From NCBI GenBank assembly GCA_019055375.1, contig JAHQIW010007340.1:124001-188000 (forward strand): a stretch of DNA of 64,000 bases. Reading direction: 5' to 3'. The position numbers and the translations under genes are program-made. This stretch comes from Parelaphostrongylus tenuis (lineage: Eukaryota > Nematoda > Chromadorea > Rhabditida > Metastrongylidae). Below the pieces are notes generated by a model. It was not told the DNA's origin, ran no database searches, and saw nothing but the letters and a program-made list of their open reading frames with translations. This document shows, piece by piece, positions 32,855 through 45,200 of this stretch (within the stretch, counting starts at the first letter, position 1; every line of letters begins with the position of its first letter).

Positions 32855-33330
32855 TTTATAGACGACAGACGGCAAGCAAATTGGACTATGTATTCTAATG
32901 TCGTCAAGGTGCCCTTATGATCAATGGTACGGTCTAGCCGATTTCTGTTGACCAGAAACCGTGCATTCTAACAGGCAACGGTGAAGAGACGAGCCAGTGT
33001 ATTGATAAGAATTGGTCGAAGCTCGTCCAATTGTTCAGGTCTTATACCAACTGGGCCAGATGCTGCCCGACTCTTCACCGACATGAAACAAATTTTTGGA
33101 AAGAATAAGCGGTGGAATGACGAAACCATCCTTTTCCACTCTATATGGCTGTAAGAATTAGCGAAACTCCGGCCCGCTTTGGGAAAGTTTTTCCGAGCAC
33201 CTACGTTCTGGTCACAGCTGCTGCTCTTCTCTCTTGAAGATTTGCTTCTGCCATTTTTCTGCAGCGTCTTGCAAGTTCGTAAAAAGTTGCTAACATAAAT
33301 ATCACTGGCGTGATGATATTCTAGTTTAAA
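32855..33330 (-). mobile_element. RTE-type retrotransposon fragment, upstream of the RT core
   Basis: Minus strand reads KSSREKSSSCDQN, then GPVGIRPEQLDELRPILINT and LARLFT, the conserved lead-in to RTE reverse transcriptase. RT-core sequence continues only in fragments to about 32855. It is interrupted and non-functional. Confidence 0.75.
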
Positions 33331-33539
33331 AAGTTCTCTCTTATTAAGTCTTACGATAAGATAAATGTGTATGGATTCCCACTCAATTTTGATATTGATT
33401 TGCTCTGAATTTAGAAGAATACGTTGAAATTTTCTCCAAGTGGGTGACTGTGGTGAATCTTTGGCTACATCTATTTCGACGAAAGGATCACCCGTCATGT
33501 GGAATTTTTTTATCACTCTTAGCTGTTATATGAGGTTGC

Positions 33540-33940
33540 AAATATATCCAGTGATGCAGAGTGATGTGTGAAACTTCCCCATCAGCAGGACTCGAAATCG
33601 TATCCCATGCTATCCAAGAGTGCGTGCGCTAACCTGTCGCACTACTGACGCCCGATTTGCTCACCGCTCTTTCTATGCTACAACGCATCCATCATCCAGT
33701 ACCCAATATCTATCAGTGTGTGCTCAACGTCGATGCCGACTACCTTGCTCAAACCTTTAACGATTGGTTGCCGACAGATACATACGTTGTAGCGTAGAAA
33801 GAGAGGTGAGCAAAACGGGCGTCAGTAGTGCAACGAGTTAGAGCACGCGTTCCGGATAGAGTGAGATGTTGGCTCGAGTCTCGCCTGATGCGAAAGTTTT
33901 GCACATCATTCTACATCACTGGATCACTCGTCAATCACGA
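33540..33940. repeat. Inverted pair of tRNA-like repeats
   Basis: Same head-to-head layout as at 14.8 kb: minus unit about 33562-33660, plus unit about 33820-33930, with TTTCTATGCTACAACGCATC and its mirror between them. Confidence 0.6.
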
Positions 33941-33949
33941 TAAAATAGT

Positions 33950-35080
33950 CAGCCAGTAGAGGATCGTGATGTACACGAAGTATTTAGGGATAAATTAATG
34001 ACAACGAAAAGCATGGTATTAGTGAAAATTCCTCTCTAAAAGCATTAAGTCATCAGTGAAAAATGTAATCGTTCATGGTCCTTTGCTAGACAGTTTTTCC
34101 GTGCTCACTAGATCTAGTACATAATAAAGTAATGAGAAATCAATATTATTTATTACTATAGTGCTTGACGATTGACAGTAGTGAAAACTATATAAGTTGT
34201 GCATGATGAACAGATAAGTTCAAGGAACAACATACCTCCATTTGCCTTTTACGTGCACTTTATGGTTTGTGAACATAATACTTTATTCAAGACATTACTA
34301 CAATCTTATACGTTATAAATGGGCAATTAGTATCTCACGAATAAACAATTTCATATCAACGATGTATACCAACACCGTTTTTAATTAGTTCACTGTTGAT
34401 AAGTTACCTGTCCAGTAATGGATTGTTTTCAAAACGACATCGAGACTTATAAGAAAATCGAGAATATCTAATACTTGGAGCTTTATACAATTCTATTCAT
34501 GCTAGGGCGCGTGCTACCACCATAGTTCCGCTCTACTCACTCTTATTAGTAAAGTTCTGCTTTTTTTTTCAACATCCAGGTGATACCTGTTAATTAATAC
34601 TCTTATCTATCCAAGTTTTGTGGCCACTGAAGTATTAAACTCCGATTCATACAATAATGAGTTACTTCCTTATTGCAAATAATTACTGATAAAACTAATG
34701 AGTAGAAGTGTCTATAGTGTTAAAAGCATTACGACACTGCATTATAAACTCTGAATGAAGAGTTTTGCTGAGTCAGAGGCATTCAGATATTCTATCAATT
34801 TGAATTTTGCTTATTTCTTCACAATATCTTTTCTTCAACATGGCGTATTTTTCCTCTTCTGTGGTACTATCTTTACGAAATTGCTATTTCAGGGGAGTGT
34901 TGATAAAGAGACGGGCTTCAATGTTGAAAATAACAAGAACAGTGATGCAGTAAACGTCAGAGATCATACAGAAATTTTCGACATCTTCAGAGTACGATAA
35001 TGTGTCATTCGATAGCATCTAAATTTTGTATCAGATAAAACAAAAATTGTTCACCTCTTAGTTGATGAAGAAGACAAAGT
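33950..35080. other. Gene-free stretch
   Basis: It holds an 81-codon open frame at 34755-35000 (plus) with no recognisable motif and composition like its surroundings. Confidence 0.4.
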
Positions 35081-35084
35081 TCAC

Positions 35085-35366
35085 GACCTTGATTAATCCC
35101 TAAGGGAAGATCCATGATGCATTCGTCTTCATTTAGCATCGTTTGCACTGACTGAATACATATCTAGTCTTTACAATGACTCACGGTGGCCCATCGATAT
35201 ATAAGCTCAGTGGTGCTATCTGTCCAGACAGTTTGACACCAATTCGCAAAGTTCGGAGAAATGGAAGGCTTCGCGACCTTTGAGCGCGAGATCGAACCAC
35301 CGACCATTGATTGATCAACCACATGTGTGTCACAGAGCACCTCTAACCCATTGCGCCACACGCGCT
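35085..35366 (-). repeat. tRNA-derived SINE, copy 10
   Basis: The plus-strand view shows TCTTTACAATGACTCACGG and the head CACCTCTAACCCATTGCGCC near 35355. Confidence 0.65.
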
Positions 35367-35999
35367 TGTTCCAAGTTTATCTCAGTTTTATAAGCAGCGA
35401 TTTAATACTTATTTGGAGAGGTGGATAGCTCGTCTCTAGGGAAATGCGGGTCTTACCATAACTTCCAGTTGTTTTTCACTCAAACAACTGTCATTATGCT
35501 GGTGGTCTACTTCAAGCATGAAGACGTATGTGAAGCCCATTCCGTTGTCCTATAATCGTTATAATCTGCAGATGCAGATGGTTGACTTCAGTCACAAATA
35601 CGTTCGCCTCTTGGTTGAGTGGTCGTCCGCGAGGACGCTTACAACCTCTCAGTAGAGAGAGTCGATCACATGGAGAAAATCAGAGTTATTGGTTACCTTT
35701 GCTGGGGGTGGGGGGAGGCTACTTTTATTTGCAGTCCTACTCCAGATGTACAATACTCAAATCTCATGTTGATATAATCAATATGGAATATAAATTAGCC
35801 AACAAAGTGCAATGATATTTGAGGTGCAACTCTCACCTTCGTCGTAAGCTGGGAGAGGTGTTCTTCTTTTCAAATTATATGGAAGATTTTCCCTACTTCC
35901 CGTAGACATCATTGTAGTAAAAATTCCTTTTTCTTTGATCATTTTTAACACACTGTCTAATTTTCATAAATATTTATTTTTATTAAATCATAACTTCCG

Positions 36000-36140
36000 T
36001 TTCGAGGGTTTTCTTAAGACCACTGCTCAAATTTCAATATGCCTGATAACCATTATTTGAGTATCGGGCTCTATAAGTCAGCCCTGTTTGACAGATCGCT
36101 GACATGCGTGGTTCAAATGATGATTATCAGGCATATTTAT
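36000..36140. mobile_element. Deleted palindromic element related to H3
   Basis: It shares the same lead-in (TTCGAGGGTTTTCTTAAGACC) and ends (ATATGCCTGATAA with mirrored TTATCAGGCATAT), and retains CTCTATAAGTCAGCCC, which flanks the ribozyme of H3. The hammerhead core is missing. It lies just 3' of the unc-38 poly(A) signal. Confidence 0.55.
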
Positions 36141-36141
36141 T
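36136..36141 (-). terminator. AATAAA poly(A) signal of unc-38
   Basis: AATAAA on the minus strand begins 77 bases after the unc-38 TGA. It abuts the edge of a small palindromic repeat (about 36033-36140), so part of the 3' processing region may be repeat-derived. Confidence 0.55.
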
Positions 36142-36217
36142 TTTATATCCACATTATAAATCGCCCAAATTTTCTATTCGATATCGATTGAAAGCTGTCA
36201 ATAAACATGTTCGATTA

Positions 36218-39200
36218 TCATGTTAAGGACATTATGTCGGTAGGTCTATACTGTAAATCAATAGGATTCCGATCGTCATAAAGAGTCGGTGCCTGGAGGA
36301 GAATCAGTACAGTGCCAGTGAAGCAGGCCAAGGAGAAGATGATCAGAAACAACCTGTCCAGCACCATCGCCACGTACTTCCAGTCCTCGTCAATCTAAGT
36401 GGACAGAAATTATTTGATTGAAATTATGATGTAAGAATTTCCATTAGCTTTAGGAATTTTTGAACGTAAACGCTTGTTTTGGACTTGGCCCACTAGGTTG
36501 CCTTTGAGTTGAGGATGTCACAGATAGTATTTATTCCAAATAATCTCACAAATATCCTCAGAAAGCAATAGTTATTTTCCGGAAGTCAGATTATGTCTGT
36601 GTACGAAAATCATCATTCAGTCTCGTCACAACTACTGTCTGAACGAAGTTATGCCATCGAGTATTGACGAACAATTTAGCATTCACTACAGAAGATATAC
36701 AGACTTTTGTTACCTTTACTTTATCGCCGTACTATAGAAACTACAAATGGACCTAATGATGCTTACGAAGTTGCCATAGGAAAACAGAAGTTGAAAAATA
36801 CAGAAATGGAAAGTCCATAGGAACCTGTGGTACGATGAAAGACATATCGAGATGAGTGGATAAGATTATTAGATCATGGAAACACATTGTATTTAACGTG
36901 CTGAATGAATCATTAGTCGGTTTGAAACACGAACTACGTTCAAGAAGGACAGTGACAAGCCGCCTTCGAGCGGCACATAAAAGTACGTAGCAATTTGCGA
37001 ACGTCTGTGATTACATTTCTGAATTTAATGTTCGACCATTTCGACGGACTTTGTGTGCCATCCATATATAGTCTAAATGAGGTCATCCAAAATCCAAGAG
37101 CAACACGCAAAACAAGGCTGTTTCGCAGTTCAAATCAGTGCATACTACTACATTTTAATGAAGGAGACGGATATTCGCTTAGACAAAATCATGATTTTCC
37201 GCTTCGAGTGTTTTATTAATACCACAGTTCAAATTTCAATATGCCAGATAATCATTTCTGAGACCCTTTCTCGTCTTTTGCCAATCGTGTGTGGGTGCTC
37301 CAGTCCTCACACCGAGAGTGTTAAATGTTCGTCGACGCTAACTTTTAGTTTGAGGACTGAAGCACCCACACAGGATGGGCAAAGACGAGAAAGGGTAACT
37401 GTTCGACTGACGAGATCGCAAGGTCGAAACACGTGTGTCGTGCTCTATAAGTCAGCCCATCTCAACGATCACATGACATACGTGACTCAAAAATGATTAT
37501 TTGGCATGTTGAAAATCATGATTGTCCACTTATGTGATGAGAAGAATTAACAATGACTGGACGAGAAGTGCAGAAAGGGCGAACTTATTTTATGTAAGCG
37601 TTATCTACGATGATAATCCAAAAGATAGGAAAGCATGATTGCAATCAGAACATCAAAACAAGCAGTACTCGCAACTGATAGATATATATGGGTCACAAAA
37701 TTTACCGGATTAAACCACAAACGGAACGGAACTTATCAATCTCGAAAAGGGTTGGAATATTCTTATAGATATTTATCCTCTCTCATTGATTTTGCCGTCC
37801 AACGGAATCGACACTTCTAAGGAACACCCCATTGAAGAAGGCAATAATTTAACACGCAGTCACAGCCGTGTTTTTCGCTAGAGTGGAGCACTCATTAACA
37901 CCAAAATACAAACTTAGTTATTGCAGAATGGAAAAAAATACTCCACAAGAGCTTGACATCTAAGAATCTGTGACCAAGAAGCACTGACGATGAGCAACTT
38001 CAAGTTCCAAAAGTAGCAGTGAATATTGCATGAGATTCAACCACACTTACTGGCTATACGCTTTCATATAACGGCACTAGAAGTAGGATCCAAGTGTACA
38101 TAGGGACACTTTTTCCTTATCGCATCCATTTTTCAATCCATTGAGGGCAGGGCCATTCCGAAATCTCCTCAGACTTTTAGTAATCGTTTGATAGCTTGAA
38201 TTTTGGCGATTCCAATGCTGTGTTTGTTCCCTAAAGAGTCCTTCTTAGTGCGCTCAAGTAGCAAAAATAAAATTGAGTTTTATTCTCGCTGCACATTATC
38301 GCACGTATTTTCGTTTTTTCTTGGAAAAAGTTTCTCCGCTTCTTAGCGATTTCTACATTTTGCGCATAAAAAGTGTAGAAAACCACTGTTCTGTTATTTT
38401 ATGAGCTTTGGCCTTTATTTTCATCTTATATTGCCAGCGAGAACCGCCACCACGTTCAAGTCTACGCAGCCTAAAGTTTGAGTGTGAAACGTTATTCTCG
38501 TTCCGCAGTTCCAGCACTCCATGAAGTCCTTTTCAAAAACCAATAATGGCCTCAGAATCATCTAAATTTATGGCATCAAATAAGTGCCAAAAGTTTGGAA
38601 AAGATCATTCACAAGCACTGTCCGCTTCGATACCATTTGTTGCGATGTTACGAAATCCCACCCACACAGCCATTCTCACCCTAACCTAGCACGCTGTGCA
38701 CCGAGTGTGAAACTCGATTTTACTTTCGCCGCTTCTGCGCACTAAGAATGTGTTTTCAGAAGACAAACATATTATTGAGATTATCGAGATGTAAGCTGTT
38801 GAATGATTTTTATGTGTGGGAGAAGCGCAAAAGACCGTGCCCTCAGAGGGTTGGAAAACGAACTGCAAAAATGAGAAAGAAATTAACCAACAGAAGTTAG
38901 AGCAACACATGGGAAAATCCAAATCAAAGAAAAAGACTTTTAAGTTGAGGCTTACTTTGTCGTCACGATCCTTCTTTTTGAGCAATTCGGCAATGAAACA
39001 AATGTTCTCGAAAGCTTTGATAACCTATAAATGCAAATACATACTTTAACAAAATGCAATAGCATAATTCACTATGTTGCTTGCAATAGATAACTTGCTG
39101 AGACATTTTAATCAGTATGCGAAGACGACTGTCTAAGATCAAGTATTAATGACATCAAATAATTCAAAAATGAAATAAATGATATTTCAGAAGCTCAATT

Positions 39201-42200
39201 ACGCTGACAGATTGGACGAATTCTAACATTTCTTCCAAATTTTAATCACATTTTCGCTCGAATAAAGTTTCATCATTGGCAGTCACTTTCGACTTCATTC
39301 TGTGCGTTAATATTGAGCGATTTCAATGTACTCAATCTTACTTCATTCATTCTTATAAAGAATGGTCTAGCGGCTATAAGGGTCCTGCAATAAACATGCA
39401 CTCGTTTGCTCGACATTGCGCCTTAAACCAACGAAGTCATCCGTCGTTCTGAGGTCGATGAATTAGTACCGAACTAATTTAATAAATTCAAAACAGCGAT
39501 TTTATACATCCGGAGGCTTCCACAAGTCATTGTGTGGGTCAAATCGGTAATAAAACTAGTTCTGCTTTGCTTGAATGAGGGTTGTTTTCGGATGTTACCA
39601 TGTTTGATGCAGACCACCATGATGGACGACCTTTGCGCAAGGAAGAAACGATTAGAATATGTGTTCGTATGATTCAACACCCGAAATAAGGATTCCACCA
39701 CCTTTTCGTCCGAATCTTCCTCATAATTCGATAGCCATAGAAGACTACGGTTTGGCAACTTTGATTCTATGACAGCATCAGGTGGTTTGTATAATGAAGA
39801 CGCTACCGGAGAGCTTTTTCTAGAAAGTTTTGATAATAGAACCGGCCTCGGTTGGGTGGAGAAAGGATTGTGAGAGTTGTGACTGGACAAACGACAGCAT
39901 CTTTTCCGAACACCATTCTACGCTTCCTTCGCCGCTCAAATTTTGATCATTTCTGGTTAGCGGGAAAAAAATGGAACAGACACCTGAGGTGAGTAGTAGA
40001 GTTTCTGTATTCGTTCGTCTATGGCGGCATTCGCTAGACTTTTGCTAATGTCACGACTGACACGATGTTCATGTAAATTTAAAGGAATTTTTCCATCGAG
40101 TGTAGTTAATCCTAAAAAAAGACTACATTACGGTACGGAGTCACTATGTTCAAATTTCAATATGAAGTGTAAACATTCAGTTCATCAAAGCCTACCGAGT
40201 GTTTTTCTGGAATCTACTTTCCTTAACGAATTTTCGCAGTCGTCAAGCGATCGCCGCATAAACAACAATCGCGGCAACCATTTCAGAAAAACCAATTTCA
40301 CCCACTTTGGCATCAAATGGGTAGTTGGAGTTCGGAAATGAAGATTCAAAGCTGAAAACAATGAGTTGTAAGCTATAAGACGGTTTAAAAACATTCTCAA
40401 AAATTAAAATGAACAGTAGATTTCAGAGCGAAAGGAATTTTTTAACTGATTGGATATGATCTAGCCATAGATGTTAGAGACATGAAGAATTTGTTGCCGT
40501 CGTATCGTGAATTACGTGATATTTATTGAGGCGGCAATTAGAAGGCCTAAGGCAGAACACTAGTCAGCACGTATCCGCTCTAAAAAGCAGGTGAACTAAT
40601 GCCATTCACTTTGAGTGTGGCAGTGGTTCCCCTGGACCCAGCAAACCTTCCATCTTTCTTTAGCCGTAAAACTGACACAAGACATCTTATGAAACAACTG
40701 ATCTCTTCCAATCCACAAAGCTGACGAGTGCTTACGATGAAAATATAGGAGCGAACGCCACGTCTATCCAGGGGCTCTCGGAAGAATCTATTCAATCAGT
40801 GATTAACTAAATTGTGAAGAAGATAAAGTCTCAAATCAGCACTCGAACTCATGTGCAAAAATTTGAAGACCTAGGTGGATGATAGATAAGAGGAGACAAA
40901 CCGAACGAAAGGATGAAAGATGAGAGTGGAGCGATTTGAACTTCATGTGATTTCATGCCGTCCGATTTCGCTCCCGTAATATAAGACTGACTCATGCAGA
41001 GGTGTATAGATGGACCACGTATGCACAAAGCAGCAAGATGGTCTAGTCAAAAGCTTAAATGATCAAGTAGTATATGCGAGGAGATTCCATTCGCACCAAC
41101 AAAGGATCTAATATCTAATGTATTAGGGCTCATATGTAGTTATAGTTAGAAATCTGCAGCAGTGCACACGTGGTCACTCGGTCGACCCTACATAGCTAAC
41201 AAACCAAGGATTTTGTCCTCTTGAATTAGTGATAGGTTAGGGGAAAAGTTCTGAGAAAATGCTTGTAACTTTTTTGGGTGTCGACCATTTTTTGTCTTTT
41301 TGGGCTTATTTGATAGCCCGTCTTCTCCCGCGTTGAAATGTATATAATTTATATACTTATTTCAAGATGGAGTTAACAACCGAGCAAATTAAGTTGTTGA
41401 TGATGTACAAATGACTGTTGAGCTCAAATGCAACTTTGGCAAGTGAACGATCAATCTGGCTTGGGGCGAAGACACTGAAGGACCTGAACGCAGCTGATCT
41501 TCCTCACTTTGTTCTTTTAGTCAAACTTTTTGAATCACCTGTCCACCGTACTTTTACCAATTGTGTCTTCGCTTCAAGCCAACTGATGCGTTCACTCATC
41601 ACCGTTGCAATTGAACCGGCAGCCATTCGTACATCATCAACAACCTAATTTGTCGCTTGTTAACTCTGTCTTGAAATAAGTAGATAAATCATGAAAAATT
41701 CAATGAGGGAGAAGATGGGCTTTCAAATAAGCCCAAAAACACAATAAATGGCCGGCACCCAAAGAAGTTATAAGTCTCAAAACTTTCCTCTCAACCTATT
41801 AGATGATAGCACGCCTATGCAAATTAGGATAAACTAAACGAAAAAGATGGCCGGCTCGATTTACAAAGGCTTAGGAAAGATTTAGTAAAGCTACTTAGGG
41901 TTTCTGGAAGAAACAACTTGGCTACCAATCAACGATATTCGTGGAAAGGACTAAATGCTTATGTAGCAGCCAAACTTATATGCAAATCCAACGATCCTTG
42001 ATGGATAGAATACAACGAGGAGAATGAAGTGCTTAAATATGTGATAAATGGCATGCTAGGTCTTATAAGTAGAATAAAGTTAAGAATCCTCTAAGAAGAA
42101 AAGACAAAATGTTTGGTATGATAACGAGACAACACAACTCACACATGACAGTTACGACAACACTAAGAGTCACCATCACCATAGTGAAGAGCAGATATTT

Positions 42201-45200
42201 TCCGATCAAAGGCAATGTTATTGAAGTGGCAGGAATAATTTCAGTCTGAAAACATAGCTTTGAGATGTACAAATCTCATAACAAGTTGGACTTTTTCAAA
42301 CAGGGCTTTTTTTAGTTAACCGCTTATAGCAGTGTTATAATGTTACAGATATATCCAATGATGTTGACTGACATTGACGTCAGCAGGAACTCGAACCCTC
42401 GCATTTCACCCTTTCCGTAAAAGCGTGCCTCAACCATTTGCACTACCAATGCCTGTCTCCCACCACTCTTTCTACGCTACAACGCATCAATCTGTCAGCA
42501 ACGACTCGTCAACTGTTTAGCCTGGTAGTCGATAATGACATTGAACCCAGTCAGGATGACACATATTGCATATTATTAATATTAAACAGAAGTCTTTTTA
42601 TTTAACCGCTTTCAGCGGTGTTTGATGTTACACATATATCCAACAATGTTGAGTGATGTGCGAAACTCTTACGTCAAGCAAGACTCAAATCCACATCTCA
42701 CTCATTCCAAAAGCGCGTGCTTCAATCAGCTGCAGTATCGACGCCTGTTTTGCCGCCACTCTTTCTACACTTAGAAATATCTTCCTTATAACAATGGAAG
42801 AAGAAGCAGATGACGAAGCAGTTCTTAGAGGAACTAAGCTGTGTCGCTATGTTTTTTTTTTCAGTAAACATCAAGAATGCCAAGAAAGAGGCCGGATTAA
42901 TCTTGTCTGCATGTGATATAAAGGTTGTGCACAATCGATGCATTGCTGTAACTCCGCAAATCCTCCTCATGTAATCGATGCACATGTTATATCCTAACGT
43001 TATTATAGCTAGTGTATTATTTATATTTATAGAGGTTCAATTACTCGAGTTCGAGTTTCTCACCTCCCGTAATCGTATAATTTAAATTAAGATACCCGAA
43101 CATTTAACCCGATTGAACCTTTTTTTTGTTATCTCAAACTCTGCGAAAAAATAGAAGAAAAATTTCGTCATTTCTTCATCTTATTAAGCAGTTAATGAAA
43201 TGATAAGATGCTCTTCATAATTTCTCATGAGATTTCAATATATCGTAGCTTGATTAATGAAATGCAGTGAGGCATCAGTTGCACGCAAAAGGCAACCGCT
43301 TGCTCAATCTTTCCTAATCAAGGAAAAGTCCACCTAAAGCGAACAAGCCACTGATTTTTTTATACTACCCACCAATGATCGTTGAAGACGTCAAATTTTT
43401 TGGTGTGTAGACGTTATGAATCACGGATAATTTCTAGGGCCTAACTATTGTGATTCTTGCATCTTTTATATTTACGCTATGCGATGTTCTAGAACAGTTA
43501 TGTTTCTAGCACAGAATCTAAAAAAAAGTGTGAAAACTCACCAATAGCAGAAAGAAGATGGTTAATGCGACAAGGATTGAGATACATAGCGTCACTTTTT
43601 CTCCGGAATCCGACGGTAAGTAAAAGACCAGAATCGTGAGAAATGATATTCCAACACAGGGAAACACCAAATTCACAGTGTAGAACAGCGGTTTACGTCG
43701 CAATTCCAAGTAATACTAAAGAAAAAACGCTTTGAAATCGAAATTTTAAAGATAGCCAAGTGACTACGATACTCTATCGTCCATGTAGTTTAGCGTACTG
43801 ATTAAACGTCCCCTGTGATGCACAAGTTCATTGGCTCAGTCCTATGCTGTCCTTTATTACTCTGAGGCCGGCAGTTTGCCAGCAGACTTGTGTAAGAGGA
43901 TAAAGCAGTGACTTGATACATCGATCAACCTCCATGTTATTGTGTAGGCCAAATATGCATTCAATCACCTCTGTGGTGTTTATTAGAGTAAGATATATGG
44001 TGCTTCATCACGATTTTGATAAATAAAAAGCGCTCAATTATCAGTCCTTATCATCTTCCATGTAGTTGACATCGTTCAAACCCTACATCAGCTCTGTTTC
44101 CATGTATTTCACTTTTTGCTTTCCAAGAACATTTTCATCGCACAAATAAAAAAAAATTTATGTCCTCTTTAAAGTCGAGGAAAGTCTACAACAAAGTGGC
44201 TTATACCTATGAGATTGAAAACGGCATAAAATTTTTCAAAATGTTCTTTAACCAAACGTTGTCACAATAATTAAAGTTTTCACTAAATAAACGCACAGTA
44301 TTTCTTTGAGAATAATCTGTTACAGATTATTCACCGGATGGTACGATTGTTAAAGTCAACCATTCTATGTATGTACGCACTAATCTTTTGATTTGTGTAA
44401 GGAACAAGTGACACAAACGTCTCTGAGAGATGAAAATGCTGGTAAAGTTTTATATATGTAGAGACGATGATGTTCTTGGAGCAATTCGTGCCACTGCGAA
44501 CTAGTTACAAGTTTTCCACAAAAAAATTACTGACGTTTTTATGAGATGTCTATACAGGCAGTACTCTGCAGGGCGATTGGTGTGGAGAGTTGGTGGATGA
44601 GGTAGAGTTACTTAGTTCAGCTCGTTCCATTTTTATAGACTTAGTAGGCAACATGTGGCTGAGTATTTTTATGGAAAAGGATTGGTATCTTTCTGTTGAC
44701 CGATGTTGCGACGACCATTGTAGTTTCCAACTCCTCTCGTCAGCTTTTTGAATGCATTAGTTCGTCGTAATGGATTACATCGAGACCTCCTTCATTATCA
44801 GAACCGAGTTCGACACGACGTTTTTCAAATCAATGTCGCTTTGTGCGTTCGTTAACACTTCCTCGGCTCCACACCTTATTTGATGCATGGAGCCGTTTGC
44901 GAATCGTACGACCACGTCTGAACTCACAAATGTAAATTTGCCAAATTTGTTTCCTTGACTAATAAACTTTTGCAATTCATCAGAGACGATTTATATCCAT
45001 AATATAATTACGAGGAGAATATGCATGAAATGAGCTTCTGAAAGACATAAATCAGAAGAGCATTCGGAAGCAAATTACTGCTAAAACATCCAAGACTAAA
45101 GAGGATTTGCAAATTCGGCTTCTATTCTAGAAAATCTAGTCTATTACGCTCTTCGAGTACCCCACTAGTTCTGTAAGTAATAGATAGCATGCATACCATG

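Noticed and set aside
32968..33516. 182-codon open frame as a host gene
   Set aside because: Its conserved part is the lead-in to an RTE reverse transcriptase; the remainder is unsupported.
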